Positions 16,745-26,421 of a stretch of 64,000 nt of DNA are shown here, piece by piece; position 1 is the first letter of the stretch, and every line of letters starts with the position of its first letter. Source of the DNA: QKMZ01 sp012965515 (GTDB lineage: Bacteria > Cyanobacteriota > Vampirovibrionia > Obscuribacterales > Obscuribacteraceae). The stretch spans positions 434,001 through 498,000 of the forward strand of contig CALFMP010000014.1 of the NCBI GenBank assembly GCA_937879965.1. Reading direction: 5' to 3'. The translations under genes and the position numbers were made by a program. The notes beneath the pieces were generated by a model that saw nothing but the letters and a program-made list of their open reading frames with translations, did no database searches and was not told the origin of the DNA.

Positions 16745-18853
16745 ATGTTTTTGAAGGTTTCAAAGAGAAGCTCCGCTGTGAACCCTGTCTGGAGACGCCT
16801 GGTTTCGGCAACTCTTGCCGTGGGCGTGTTTGGAACTTCATTCGTGTATACGTGCATCCCGGCAAGCGCGTCGGATGCCAGCGATGTCTTGCCTGCAGAA
16901 ACATCCGCGTCCGATGTCGAGCTGAAGTCGGAAACTCCAAAAGAAGCCTCTGCGGCAGATTCCTCTGCATCATCGTCTTCCTCTTCAGGAGAATTTACGG
17001 GCAAACTCACGTTTCCCGGCTCCACCAAACAACCCAGTTTGACCGTTGACGACGTCAAAATCGAAGGCAATAGACTTGTTCCTTCAGAAGATATTCTCAA
17101 TGTCGTAAAAACAAAGCGCGGTGACAAGTTCGATCGCGATGTGCTTTTGCAAGATTTGAAAGCCATTAACGGCATGGGCTATTTCGACGACCGCAGTTTG
17201 CAGGCTTTGCCTGAGATGAGCAACGGCGGTGTTCTTCTCAAGATCCGGGTGCAGGAAAATGCACCGATTACGCAGTTTTCTTTTGAAGGAAACGAAGCGC
17301 TTGGCTCGGAAGAGCTATCGCACATTTTTGCTAATCAGCTCGGCAAGCCGCAAAACTTGAATGATCTCTCCTCTTCCATAGATAAGGTCGAGCAGCTCTA
17401 TCACGAGAAAGGCTTTCTTCTGGCGCGCGTCGTTGACGTAAAAGACGATCCGGACGGCAACATCTCGCTGAAGGTAAACGAGGGACAAATTGAGTCTGTG
17501 CAGATTGGCGGTAATCGCAAGACCAAGGATTTTATTATCCGCAACGCTCTTAAGATCAAGCCCGGCTCAGTTTATAACGAAAAACAGCTGACTGCCGACT
17601 TGCGCAAACTCTATGCAAATGGATATTTCCAGGATATACGTCGCAGTTTGCAGCCGTCGCCGACCAGTCCTGATAAATATATCCTCAAAGTCGAAGTAGA
17701 CGAAAAACGCTCCGGGTCCGTAGGTGTGGGCGGCGGAGTCGATTCGATCGCCGGTCCTTTCGGCAATTTGAGCTTCTCCGACAATAATTTCCGCGGTCGC
17801 GGACAAATACTTTCTTTTAACTCGCAGATGGGTACCGGCATGTTCGGGCAGGGCATAAACGCCGTCAACAACCCCGGCAACGGTTACATGGTCAACAAGA
17901 ACAATTATCAAATCGAAGCGACATTTGTTGAGCCGAATTTTCTCAAAACCAATACTTCGCTGGCCCTGTCGGGCTTTGGGCGCAATTTCTCATCGATGAT
18001 GGTAGACCAATCGACGCAGAGAACTCTTGGGGCTTCAGCGACGTTTACCAAGAAGCTCAAGCACAATACTGCTTTGAACTTAGGATTAATCGGCGAAAAC
18101 ACAGCCCTACGTGACTACAGCAGTATGTTCGGAGCCGATGGTGCGCTCAATCAAATGGCTAATCGGGCGCTTATGACCGGAATGGCTTCCTCGCAAGCCG
18201 GCGCCAACGCGCTGGCCCAGTCGGTCAGAGACCAGCAACTGCGCGGCGGTACATTCCTTACTGTCAATCCTTCGATTACTTATGACACCAGAGATGGTGT
18301 CGATCCAACCAGGGGTACCTTCGCCAAAGTCTCTGCCGGACCCTCTCTTGGTCTAGGCGCGTCAAGTTTCGTGAAAGTCGGTGCCAGTGTAAGCAAGTAC
18401 ATTCCAATCACGAAAGACATCACTCTTGCCACAAATATTCAGGGCGGAACGGCTTTAGGCGGCATGCCTCAGTTTGCGCAATATAGATTGGGTGGATGGA
18501 ATGGTATTCGCGGATATCGGATGTTCTCCGATCTAGGTACGGGCACCGGAATGCTCATGGCTACTGCCGAATTGCGCTCTCGAATTCCATTGCCACGCAA
18601 CAGCAAAGTAGGAAAAGTCCTAGACAAGCACGTTAAGGCAACTGCCTTCTTCGATGCCGGTCATGTGATGGGAAATGGTCTCACCAACAGCCTTTTCTCG
18701 CGTTCTGCTATGGGCGCATCTGTTGGTATTGGATTGCGAGTGAATATACCGATGCTCGGATTGGTGCGCTTCGAATACGGGATGCCACTTGTTTCCAGCA
18801 TTTTGGGCAATTTCACTCCGCGCATGACAGTTGGTTTTGGCGACCGCTTTTAA
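16745..18853 (+). CDS. bamA: Outer-membrane assembly protein BamA (Omp85)
   Basis: The 702-residue product inserts beta-barrel proteins into the outer membrane. It has a signal peptide (about 1-43), a Ser/Glu-rich linker, then three POTRA domains (about 95-180, 181-250 and 252-330; the first starts VDDVKIEGNRLVPSE, the third is marked by YANGYFQDI), not the five of proteobacterial BamA. Three is usual for cyanobacterial Omp85. The C-terminal barrel (about 335-702) contains the RGY motif (GGWNGIRGYRMF) and ends in Phe (GFGDRF), the usual barrel signal. It is the first gene of bamA-skp-lpxD-lpxC. The gap to skp is about 110 bases. Confidence 0.93.
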   Translation: MFLKVSKRSSAVNPVWRRLVSATLAVGVFGTSFVYTCIPASASDASDVLPAETSASDVELKSETPKEASAADSSASSSSSSGEFTGKLTFPGSTKQPSLTVDDVKIEGNRLVPSEDILNVVKTKRGDKFDRDVLLQDLKAINGMGYFDDRSLQALPEMSNGGVLLKIRVQENAPITQFSFEGNEALGSEELSHIFANQLGKPQNLNDLSSSIDKVEQLYHEKGFLLARVVDVKDDPDGNISLKVNEGQIESVQIGGNRKTKDFIIRNALKIKPGSVYNEKQLTADLRKLYANGYFQDIRRSLQPSPTSPDKYILKVEVDEKRSGSVGVGGGVDSIAGPFGNLSFSDNNFRGRGQILSFNSQMGTGMFGQGINAVNNPGNGYMVNKNNYQIEATFVEPNFLKTNTSLALSGFGRNFSSMMVDQSTQRTLGASATFTKKLKHNTALNLGLIGENTALRDYSSMFGADGALNQMANRALMTGMASSQAGANALAQSVRDQQLRGGTFLTVNPSITYDTRDGVDPTRGTFAKVSAGPSLGLGASSFVKVGASVSKYIPITKDITLATNIQGGTALGGMPQFAQYRLGGWNGIRGYRMFSDLGTGTGMLMATAELRSRIPLPRNSKVGKVLDKHVKATAFFDAGHVMGNGLTNSLFSRSAMGASVGIGLRVNIPMLGLVRFEYGMPLVSSILGNFTPRMTVGFGDRF

Positions 18854-18961
18854 TAACCAATGTTTTAATTACGTGCCGTCTCCAAGCCGCCTTTGGCAAC
18901 TGCTAATGGTGTAAACTGAGCCGTTTGACAGCGTTTTGTCTTATGAGTTTTGGAGAAGAGC

Positions 18962-19516
18962 ATGCACACCTTGCAAAAGAGCCTCGTTCTGGTTACCAGC
19001 GCTTTGTCGCTTACTATTTCTGCATCTGCGTTTCCGGCATTCGCCGCTGATGCTCCTGCTGCACCGGCGGCTGCCCCTGTCGCGAAAAGCGGCGGCGGCG
19101 GAATCGGTGTTGTCGACCCGGACAAGGTAGTTAAGGCATATCCGAAAGCTGAGCAATTGGCAAAAGATTTGAAGAAAGAAGAAGATCGCGTCCACAAAAT
19201 GATCGAAGACGGCAATCGCCAATTGGAAGAAGCTAAAACTGCTCGTAAGCCGCCAGCAGAGCTGGAAGGCTTGCAGAGAAGACTGCAGGAGACCATTGAC
19301 ACCGAAGTGAAGAAAGTGCAAGGGCGCGCACAGTCGCTTGAAACACAATTGGAAAGCGATGTTCAAAATGCAATCAAAGCCGAGGCGGCCGCTAGAAAGC
19401 TTGACATCGTGCTTCTCAAGCCAGTAGTTTTCATGGGCGGAATTGATCTCACCGATTCCGTGATGAAGCGCTTAGCTGCAGCCGCTCCTGCCCCTGCCAA
19501 ACCGGCAACCAAGTAG
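18962..19516 (+). CDS. Skp/OmpH-type periplasmic chaperone
   Basis: The start is ATG 18962, eight bases after TGGAGA; a TTG at 18950 is in frame but overlaps that site. The 184-residue product has a signal peptide (SLVLVTSALSLTISASAFPA, cleaved near FAADA), an Ala/Pro linker, GVVDPDKVVKAYPKA (the usual OmpH start of the chaperone domain), then a long coiled coil rich in Lys, Glu and Gln (about 60-135) and a final small domain. Skp chaperones carry unfolded barrel proteins to BamA. Its position between bamA and lpxD is the classical one in Gram-negative bacteria. Confidence 0.88.
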   Translation: MHTLQKSLVLVTSALSLTISASAFPAFAADAPAAPAAAPVAKSGGGGIGVVDPDKVVKAYPKAEQLAKDLKKEEDRVHKMIEDGNRQLEEAKTARKPPAELEGLQRRLQETIDTEVKKVQGRAQSLETQLESDVQNAIKAEAAARKLDIVLLKPVVFMGGIDLTDSVMKRLAAAAPAPAKPATK

Positions 19517-19530
19517 CGTTTTGAGTCATT

Positions 19531-19567
19531 CACGGGGGCGGCTCTTTCGAGGCTGCCCCTGTGAGTT
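19531..19567 (+). terminator. Hairpin between skp and lpxD, possible attenuator
   Basis: CACGGGGGCGGC pairs imperfectly with GCTGCCCCTGTG over a nine-base loop and leads into GAGTTTT. It lies 15 bases after the skp stop and about 40 before lpxD. It may lower lpxD-lpxC expression relative to skp. Confidence 0.6.
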
Positions 19568-19604
19568 TTAACCGTTTTAGTTTTGCAACCTTTGGGGTCG
19601 AAAC

Positions 19605-20723
19605 ATGAAGCTGCCTGCCGAAATGAGTCTTGCACAGATTGCCCATGTAATTGGCGGTCGTGTTGAAGGTGCTGCGGATATAAAAGTGTCCTCTGTCGCT
19701 GTTTCACCCTTGCAGGCGACCGAGAACGATCTGGCGCTTGTGTTTGACGAAAAACTTGCTGCTCAGCTGGATGAGTGCAAAGCAAAGGCTCTTGTCGTTA
19801 CACCTAAAGTAAAAACCGAGCGTCCGCGCATAGTTGTGGAAAGACCGATGTTGGCTGTGCAGAAAATGCTTTCGGCCGTAGCTGTAAAACGTCACACTCC
19901 ACCTGCCGGTGTTCATCCTTCAGCTGTCGTAGATCCCAGTGTAGAACTCGGCGAAGGCGTAGCCATCGGCCCGCTTGTCGTAATCGGACCCGGATGCAAA
20001 ATCGGCGCCAAAACAGTCATTCATCCAGGCACCATAATTGGTGCAAAAGTGGAAATCGGTGAAAACTGCTCGATCGGCGCCGGATGTTTAATTGCAGATG
20101 TGATTAAAATCGGCAATCGAGTGATTATGCAGCAAGGAGCGGTTCTCGGCTCTGATGGATTCGGTTATGTTACCGAGCGCGAATCGAACCTGGAGCGTCG
20201 TCTCAAAGGCAACCGCGAGATAAAGGACGAATCAAATCCACATTTGAAGATTCCTCACATCGGCACAATCATTATTGAAGATGATGTGGAAATCGGCTCG
20301 TGCACGACCATCGATCGCAGCACCATGGGTGCTACCACAATCGGGCAGGGAACCAAGATAGATAATTTGGTGATGATTGCGCACAACTGCCGTATCGGCA
20401 AGGAAGTGCTGATTATCGGAACGACGGCAATCGGTGGATCTTGCACAATTGAAGATCGGGCGATTATTTCAGGCAGCGCCTGCATCGCAGACCATATCAA
20501 AATTGGCAAGGATGCCATTGTCGAAGGCATGGCCGGTGTAATAGGCAATGTCCCTGCGGCTGAAGTTCAAGTCGGTGCACCCGCTGTCGAAAGACGGCAG
20601 CACATAGAGAGCTTGATTCGCATCAAAAGACTGAAAGAGACAAATGCGGACGTGAAAGATTTGAAGCAGCGAGTAGCAAAGCTAGAAGCCTTGCTCGCTG
20701 AAAAGTCATTGGAAAAGGTGTAA
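19605..20723 (+). CDS. lpxD: UDP-3-O-acylglucosamine N-acyltransferase LpxD
   Basis: LpxD adds the second acyl chain to UDP-3-O-acyl-glucosamine in lipid A synthesis. The 372 residues show an N-terminal LpxD domain (about 1-100, MSLAQIAHVIGGRVEG) and a left-handed beta-helix of isoleucine-led hexapeptides (about 105-330; for example VAIGPLVVIGPGCKIGAKTV). The catalytic His is probably in MIAHNCRIGK. A C-terminal helix with a coiled-coil pattern (about 335-372) follows, as usual. The gene is 22 bases before lpxC. LpxA and FabZ, often adjacent, are not found here. Confidence 0.95.
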   Translation: MKLPAEMSLAQIAHVIGGRVEGAADIKVSSVAVSPLQATENDLALVFDEKLAAQLDECKAKALVVTPKVKTERPRIVVERPMLAVQKMLSAVAVKRHTPPAGVHPSAVVDPSVELGEGVAIGPLVVIGPGCKIGAKTVIHPGTIIGAKVEIGENCSIGAGCLIADVIKIGNRVIMQQGAVLGSDGFGYVTERESNLERRLKGNREIKDESNPHLKIPHIGTIIIEDDVEIGSCTTIDRSTMGATTIGQGTKIDNLVMIAHNCRIGKEVLIIGTTAIGGSCTIEDRAIISGSACIADHIKIGKDAIVEGMAGVIGNVPAAEVQVGAPAVERRQHIESLIRIKRLKETNADVKDLKQRVAKLEALLAEKSLEKV

Positions 20724-20745
20724 GCGGAAAAAGGATACGAGGTCG

Positions 20746-21582
20746 ATGACATCTCCTTCTGTTAGCGTAAAAGACAAATTTCGCGTCGAATACAAGGGTC
20801 GCGGAGCTACTTCTAAGAAGGAAATTAAAGTCGTCATTGAGAATGGGCAGCCAGGCGCCGGTATCAATTTTTCAGTGTTAGACGCACGCGCTGAAGCAAA
20901 TGGTGCTTATGTTGCCATTCCGGCGAAAGCTGCCAGCGTGGTTAATACCTTGCGCAATGTTGTGCTCGGGAAAGACGCTGTACGTTTATGTATTGTCGAG
21001 CATGTGCTTTGTGCCGTTGCCATTTGGGGGCTGGAAGATGTGTTGATTACGGTCGACGGTCCGGAACTTCCACTCGGAGATGGCAGTGCTAATTTCTTTA
21101 TCGAGCTCTTCAAATCTGCAGGTGTTGAAAGACGAGTACCGGCTGCAGATATTGAAATTACTGAAACGGTGACAGTGGGCTCAGGAGATCGCATGATCAT
21201 CGCCGTGCCCGATTCCAAGTTTTCCCTTACCTATCTAATGGATTGGGATCATCCGAAGATTGGTCGCAGATGGCAAACCTTCGATGCTTCCAAGGCTCCG
21301 GAGGAAATTGCTACTGCCCGAACTTTCGCGTCTCTTAAAGAGCATCAAATGCTGGGTCTTGCTGATGATAGCGTCAGTCTGACCGAGGACGGGTTTACCA
21401 AGCCCCTCCATTTTGATGACGAACCAGTACGGCATAAGCTCTTGGATCTCCTCGGCGATTTGACCCTTATTGGTGTTAATCCGATGCGCGTAAAGGCGAA
21501 ATTCATCAGCATCAAAGGCGGACATGAGCTAGACGTGCAGTTGGCTCGCAAATTGGCACCGCTTGTAAACGTCAAAGAATAG
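20746..21582 (+). CDS. lpxC: UDP-3-O-acyl-N-acetylglucosamine deacetylase LpxC
   Basis: LpxC is the zinc enzyme that commits to lipid A synthesis. At 278 residues it is slightly short for the family. Zinc ligands are visible at His86 (VEHVL), His230 and Asp234 (RHKLLDLLGDL); the catalytic base is Glu85 and His260 is in GGHELD. The conserved DGPELPLGDGSANFF and ARTFASLKE are present. The N-terminal part is divergent and lacks the usual GxGLHSG motif, so it may differ in fine structure. It follows lpxD by 22 bases; palindrome copy 2 starts 43 bases after its stop and may be the operon terminator. Confidence 0.92.
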   Translation: MTSPSVSVKDKFRVEYKGRGATSKKEIKVVIENGQPGAGINFSVLDARAEANGAYVAIPAKAASVVNTLRNVVLGKDAVRLCIVEHVLCAVAIWGLEDVLITVDGPELPLGDGSANFFIELFKSAGVERRVPAADIEITETVTVGSGDRMIIAVPDSKFSLTYLMDWDHPKIGRRWQTFDASKAPEEIATARTFASLKEHQMLGLADDSVSLTEDGFTKPLHFDDEPVRHKLLDLLGDLTLIGVNPMRVKAKFISIKGGHELDVQLARKLAPLVNVKE

Positions 21583-21624
21583 GCTTGTCAACAAGCTGTT
21601 TTTTTAGGGCGAGATCTCCATTTG

Positions 21625-21652
21625 GAAAAAAGACCGTTAACGGACTTTTTTC
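21625..21652. repeat. GTTAAC palindrome family, copy 2 (asymmetric, reversed)
   Basis: The element is G, six A, GACCGTTAACGGAC, six T, C. It is the exact reverse complement of copies 1 and 3, including TGG on the left where they carry CCA on the right. It lies 43 bases after lpxC and about 120 before the next plus-strand gene, so here a terminator role is natural. Confidence 0.9.
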
Positions 21653-21770
21653 ACAGACCAATATCCGGGTTTTCCAGGTAGCTGGGGCGCCCTGAATTGG
21701 CTTAATATGGGCCGTTTGAGACAATGTATGATCTCGAGGGCGAGTAGCAAAGATTTGTAGAGGTGGAGAC

Positions 21771-23243
21771 GTGAAAAGGACGAATGTTAGAAGGGCGGTA
21801 TCGCTTTTGGTTTTGGCGGCGACTTGCCAGGGGATACAGCCTGCCTTTGCGTACGATGAAAAGAAGATTTCTGAATCGTCATCGGTAAGTCTCACCATTT
21901 ACAACCAGAATTTTGGTTTGGTAAGAGACACTCGCTCCGTAGAATTGGCTAACGGCATCAATCATGTTCGTTTTGAGGATGTGGCTGCCAAAATTGATCC
22001 GACATCCGTGAGTTTTACTTCTTTGACTGCGCCGAACAGTGTCGTTGTTCGCGAGCAGAATTATCAGTATGACTTGATTGAGCCGACGACAATACTTTCT
22101 AAATCCGTCGGCAAGGATGTGCGCATCAAAAACTATCTGGCTGGTGGTGGCGTTTCCGAGATTAGTGGAACACTGATCAATTCACCGAGAACTTATGTAT
22201 CTGATGCCGAAGGGCGTGTTTCCTCAACATATTCCGGGTTGGTCGTGAAGACTGGAAACGGAGTAATCCTGAATCCTCAGGGGCAAGTGGAGCTGTCGGA
22301 ACTGCCGGCTGGACTCGTTCCTAAGCCATCTCTCTTATGGAAATTGGAAACTGACAAAGCTGGTTCGCACAAAACAGAAATTGCCTATCAAACTGCCGGC
22401 CTAAATTGGAAGTGTGATTATGTCGCCGTTATCAATAATGATGACACTAAGACTGATTTGACCAGCTGGGTTACGTTGGACAATCAATCAGGCGCCAGTT
22501 ACAGGGATGCAGCTTTGAAGCTGCTTGCCGGCGATGTTCACCGTGTTACTGCGCCCCAACCTTATCTTGCCAAAGGCATGATGTTCCGCGGCGGTGCTCC
22601 GGCGGAGAGTCAATTCACTGAGCAGTCTTTTGCTGAATACCATCTTTATACGATGGCCGGAAAGACTGACGTCAAAGATCACGAAACAAAGCAATTGAGC
22701 CTGTTTAACGCTGCTCAGGTGCCGACCAAAAAACAATTTGTATTTGATGCTAATGGTCAATTTTATCCAGGTGGATGGTCTCCACAAGGGCAGAGCAAGA
22801 AGATTAATGTGAAATTGGAGATGGAGAATTCAGAGAAGAACAATCTCGGTATGCCCATGCCTAAAGGCAAAGTGCGCGTCTATAAGAAAGACAAAGATGG
22901 TGCATTGCAGTTTATAGGCGAAGATCAAATCGATCATACTCCTCGCGATGAGAAGGTTCGTCTCTATATTGGTGATGCTTTTGATGTTGTCGGCGAACGC
23001 AAACAGATGAATGTTCAACGTATTTCAGATCGGGTCACTCGAGTGCAGATGGAAATCAGTTTGCGAAACCACAAGAAAGAACCGATTACGGTTACAGCCG
23101 TTGAGCGTGCTTACGGACAGTGGAAGATCATTAACTCATCGCAAGAGTACAAGAAGAAGGACTCCACGACTTTCGAATTTGACGTGAAGGTAGCGCCCGA
23201 CAGCGAGACGAAAGTAACTTACGAAATCGAAATGCGCTATTAG
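21771..23243 (+). CDS. DUF4139-domain secreted protein
   Basis: The start is GTG 21771 after GGTGGAG. The 490-residue product has a signal peptide (AVSLLVLAATCQGIQPAFA, cleaved before YDEKK). The N-terminal half starts with VSLTIYNQNFGLVRDTR and FEDVAAKIDPTSVSF, as in DUF4139 proteins; the C-terminal half ends in a beta-rich domain (LRNHKKEPITVTAVERAYG) that is typical of the family. Biochemical function is unknown; members are periplasmic or surface beta proteins. It converges on the ROK kinase gene with one base between the two stop codons. Confidence 0.88.
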   Translation: MKRTNVRRAVSLLVLAATCQGIQPAFAYDEKKISESSSVSLTIYNQNFGLVRDTRSVELANGINHVRFEDVAAKIDPTSVSFTSLTAPNSVVVREQNYQYDLIEPTTILSKSVGKDVRIKNYLAGGGVSEISGTLINSPRTYVSDAEGRVSSTYSGLVVKTGNGVILNPQGQVELSELPAGLVPKPSLLWKLETDKAGSHKTEIAYQTAGLNWKCDYVAVINNDDTKTDLTSWVTLDNQSGASYRDAALKLLAGDVHRVTAPQPYLAKGMMFRGGAPAESQFTEQSFAEYHLYTMAGKTDVKDHETKQLSLFNAAQVPTKKQFVFDANGQFYPGGWSPQGQSKKINVKLEMENSEKNNLGMPMPKGKVRVYKKDKDGALQFIGEDQIDHTPRDEKVRLYIGDAFDVVGERKQMNVQRISDRVTRVQMEISLRNHKKEPITVTAVERAYGQWKIINSSQEYKKKDSTTFEFDVKVAPDSETKVTYEIEMRY

Positions 23244-23244
23244 G

Positions 23245-24246
23245 TCAGCCGGAAACCAGGTTGTCCAGCGCAATTTGAGCGGCGCCAATTATGCCTGCAT
23301 CGTCGCCTAAGGAAGAGCGGTGTATGTCGAGGCGTTCTCCAACTCTAGGCATGCATTTATCGATCACCAATTCTTTCAAGAAATCGTAATCGACAAATTT
23401 CGCCATTCCGCCAGAGATGATGAAGCAGTCTGGATCGAGTGTATGTGCCAGAGTAACGATACCGGCACAGACATGCTCATGCCATGTATCGACAATGCGT
23501 TTGGCAATGATGTCGCCCTCTTGAGCGGCGGCGCAAACTTTATCGACTTGTGGATCGGGAAGCAGTGCGGCAAGTGGCGTTTGATCTACAGTCACATTGG
23601 TGAGCAATTCTTTTGCAGTTGCTCTAAAGCCTCGTCCGGAGCCGTAAGACTCCCAGCAATCGAATAGACCACATGTGCAGAGGCGATGATTATTCAAATT
23701 GGCACGCAGATGTCCGATCTCTCCGGCCGCATAATGAGCGCCACGATAAAGATTGCCTTTCATGATAATCCCGCCACCAATACCGGTGCCGAGAGTGACT
23801 GCGACAACGCATGTTTTATCGCTCAGTCCGAGAGCCTTCACTTCACCGTAAGCTGCAGCGTTGGCGTCGTTGTCGACATGAACCGGCAGCCCGGTTCTGC
23901 TTTCGATTTCCTTTTTGATCGGTGTCCCAGCCCAGCCGGGCAAGTTGCCTGTCGAGCCGATAACTTCACCTGTTTCAGTGTCTACGATGCCGGCTGTGGC
24001 GATGCCGACACCACGTAAAATGTGGTCTTTTCTCACATCTTCAATGAGGTCGACCAGAGCATTGATGATGTTTTCCGCCCCCTTGGGAGTCGGTACTTTT
24101 TTCGGCTCGCCAATCACTCTGAAGTCGGCAACAGGCGCGCAACCAATTTTGGTTCCGCCCAGGTCTATGCCGAGAGCCGGCATCTTATCTTTCAATATTT
24201 GGTCTAGATTTTGATTTTGACTGTCGGCGCTTTTAGCGGAGGTCAT
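23245..24246 (-). CDS. ROK-family sugar kinase (glucokinase type)
   Basis: The 333-residue protein probably phosphorylates glucose or a related hexose with ATP, feeding the pentose phosphate genes at 39-44 kb. Visible features are the phosphate-binding GIDLGGTKIG (about 26-35), the sugar-binding DNDANAAAYGE, the second phosphate loop VTLGTGIGGGII and the zinc site CTCGLFDCWESYGSG. N-terminal residues 1-24 are polar and extra. The start codon abuts the stop of the LptD-like gene with no gap, so translation is coupled. Substrate is inferred from the family. Confidence 0.88.
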   Translation of the reverse strand: MTSAKSADSQNQNLDQILKDKMPALGIDLGGTKIGCAPVADFRVIGEPKKVPTPKGAENIINALVDLIEDVRKDHILRGVGIATAGIVDTETGEVIGSTGNLPGWAGTPIKKEIESRTGLPVHVDNDANAAAYGEVKALGLSDKTCVVAVTLGTGIGGGIIMKGNLYRGAHYAAGEIGHLRANLNNHRLCTCGLFDCWESYGSGRGFRATAKELLTNVTVDQTPLAALLPDPQVDKVCAAAQEGDIIAKRIVDTWHEHVCAGIVTLAHTLDPDCFIISGGMAKFVDYDFLKELVIDKCMPRVGERLDIHRSSLGDDAGIIGAAQIALDNLVSG

Positions 24247-26421
24247 CTAAATTCCACCCAATTGTCCACGGTCCGGACTGCCTTTCAAGACCAGGCGGTT
24301 GAAAGGAATCTGTTGGCCGTAAATCAGGTCGAAGCCCATGCGCTGGTTTCCTGTCAGGAAGTCATTAGACAGAAGCAGCTTGAAATCCTGCGGTCCGATG
24401 GCAGCAGTCATAGACTTGGAATACGCCAACTTATCGATGAAGTTGTATCCGACTGAACCGCCCAGAGTCAAGTATTTATTGACCTTAAAGCCGCCTGCTA
24501 CGTATGCCGAACGCGCACCTTGGATAAATTGGTCGAAGACGAACGGTGATTCGCCTCGAACTGCTGATTGTGTGTAACCGACCCTGAATTTGAAGCGATC
24601 GGCAACGGCTTCGAAGTTAGGACCGATTTGAGCCAATGCCATGGCGTCGCCTGTCGAGTAATAGCGAAGAGCCAGACCACCGGTAATGTTCGAAGACAGA
24701 CCATACTTCTCGTTGCCGATCTTGAAGAGCGGGTGGGAAGAAGCGCTTATCGATTCAGAAAAACGGTAGGCGGATACTGTCTTGGTCGAAGTAGATTTGT
24801 TGAACAGTTTTGCGTATTCAGGTGTCAGGTTGATCAATTGCGGATTGTCTTGCGCCCAACCTGCAGCCGTTCTGAAACTAACGCTGGACAGGAAAGGTAC
24901 TTTGTTGGTCGAGCGCTGATCGACGAACTCGCTTAAAATGCGGGCGCGTCTGAATCCGAACAATCCGTCTTCCATGAAACGGTTGATACCGCCCTGGTAT
25001 CTGGTTGTTCTGGTGAGCTTGTATTTAAGATCACCGATCAAAAGATCCGAGTTCGAACCGTATGCCAGGTGAGCTTGCAAGCGTTTGTTCTGGAAGCCGA
25101 TTTGAGCGCCAACACCAGGCAGGTTCTTGGTTTCAGATGTTGTGCCGGTGAGGCGTCGTCCACCAAATTGGATCAATGGAGCATATGAAAGAGTACCCAA
25201 CTTGCCCAGGGATCTGTGGAAGTTCGGACCGAGGTTGAGACCGCCGGACATCATGTTGTTGCCGATGTACGGTGTGACAGGGAAAACAACATTGTTTTCC
25301 TGACCGACCGTGGCTGTGAATTTCGGAAGCTTGACGCCCAACTTTCCGAACATCATCCTGCCACCAAATACGGTGAGGTTGTCGTGGTCTTTGTAGCGCT
25401 CATAGACCATTTTTCTGGCGCTGAATTTGAAACTCGCGTTCTCGGGAATATAGGCGTCCGGATGCAATCGTTTGTCGAAAAGATCGTCCTGATAATTAAG
25501 CGGCGCATATCCGATATTGCTCGAAACCACAATCGGCTTCGGCATCTTCATAGTTCCGTTTTTGAAGTTTAGGCCTTCATCGGTACCATATGCTTTGCGC
25601 GCGACAATCGAGGTTCCTTGAACTTCGGTGTCGGGATTGGTGATCAGATATTCGTCGGAATTGACTTTGAATTTGAAGGCACTGCCTGTCGTTACTTGAC
25701 CGTCGCGATAAATTCGCACATTGCCGCGCGCATCCATCAACTCAGTGTTCTGGTCGTACAAGATCATGTCGGCTTCCAACTTGGAATTTTGTCCGGCGAT
25801 GATGGCGACCGCGTTGCCAGTGCCTAGAAATGTATTTTTTTGCTGGTCGTACTCGGTGTCGTCAGCAACAATTTGAATCGTACCTTTGAGAGTTGTGTCC
25901 TCGTTTATGGTTAAGGAGCTCTCATCTACCTTGCCGAGTTCGGGCGAGATGCTTTCCGGAGCCGGTTTGATGGTGTCTGCCTTGGCTTTCTCGGGGGCGC
26001 CCATCTGCGGAGAGCCGGCGCCGGACGATTCTTGTGCCTGTCCGCCTGGCGACTTTACGTTAATGTCGTATTCGAGAGACTCGTGAATAGGTGTGGCAAA
26101 CTGATTCTTCTTTTCTGCACTAGCTGAGGTTTCAACCGCCGGGGTCTCGTCCAGCTTCGGCACGAGTGGATGCAGTAATGTGCCGGCCGGTTCGGCTTTT
26201 TGCGAACTCTTAGAAGAAGCTTTTGCTTCAGCCGAGAGCGCTTGACAAATGCTCAGATTGCCTGAAACAAGCAGCAGGCAAAGAGAGGTTGCAAAGAGAT
26301 TGCTCTTCACACTCCTACGGCTGCTGGAGCCGCGTGGTGAAATAATCTTTGCAAGTTGCGACAATCCGTACTGTGCAAGATTGTTTTTGATATAACGAGC
26401 CGACAAGGGCTTCAAAATCAT
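24247..26421 (-). CDS. LptD/OstA-like outer-membrane LPS assembly protein
   Basis: The 724-residue product has a signal peptide (NLFATSLCLLLVSGNLS, after a long basic start), a Pro/Glu/Ala-rich linker (about 65-170), an OstA-type beta-jellyroll (about 178-275; ADDTEYDQQKNTFLGTGNAV and ADMILYDQNTELMDARGNV), then a C-terminal beta-barrel region (about 300-724). LptD inserts LPS into the outer leaflet. The match is clear for the jellyroll and weaker for the barrel, as in cyanobacterial relatives. The next gene, a sugar kinase, starts at the very next base. The gene heads this pair and faces the alcohol dehydrogenase. Confidence 0.82.
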   Translation of the reverse strand: MILKPLSARYIKNNLAQYGLSQLAKIISPRGSSSRRSVKSNLFATSLCLLLVSGNLSICQALSAEAKASSKSSQKAEPAGTLLHPLVPKLDETPAVETSASAEKKNQFATPIHESLEYDINVKSPGGQAQESSGAGSPQMGAPEKAKADTIKPAPESISPELGKVDESSLTINEDTTLKGTIQIVADDTEYDQQKNTFLGTGNAVAIIAGQNSKLEADMILYDQNTELMDARGNVRIYRDGQVTTGSAFKFKVNSDEYLITNPDTEVQGTSIVARKAYGTDEGLNFKNGTMKMPKPIVVSSNIGYAPLNYQDDLFDKRLHPDAYIPENASFKFSARKMVYERYKDHDNLTVFGGRMMFGKLGVKLPKFTATVGQENNVVFPVTPYIGNNMMSGGLNLGPNFHRSLGKLGTLSYAPLIQFGGRRLTGTTSETKNLPGVGAQIGFQNKRLQAHLAYGSNSDLLIGDLKYKLTRTTRYQGGINRFMEDGLFGFRRARILSEFVDQRSTNKVPFLSSVSFRTAAGWAQDNPQLINLTPEYAKLFNKSTSTKTVSAYRFSESISASSHPLFKIGNEKYGLSSNITGGLALRYYSTGDAMALAQIGPNFEAVADRFKFRVGYTQSAVRGESPFVFDQFIQGARSAYVAGGFKVNKYLTLGGSVGYNFIDKLAYSKSMTAAIGPQDFKLLLSNDFLTGNQRMGFDLIYGQQIPFNRLVLKGSPDRGQLGGI

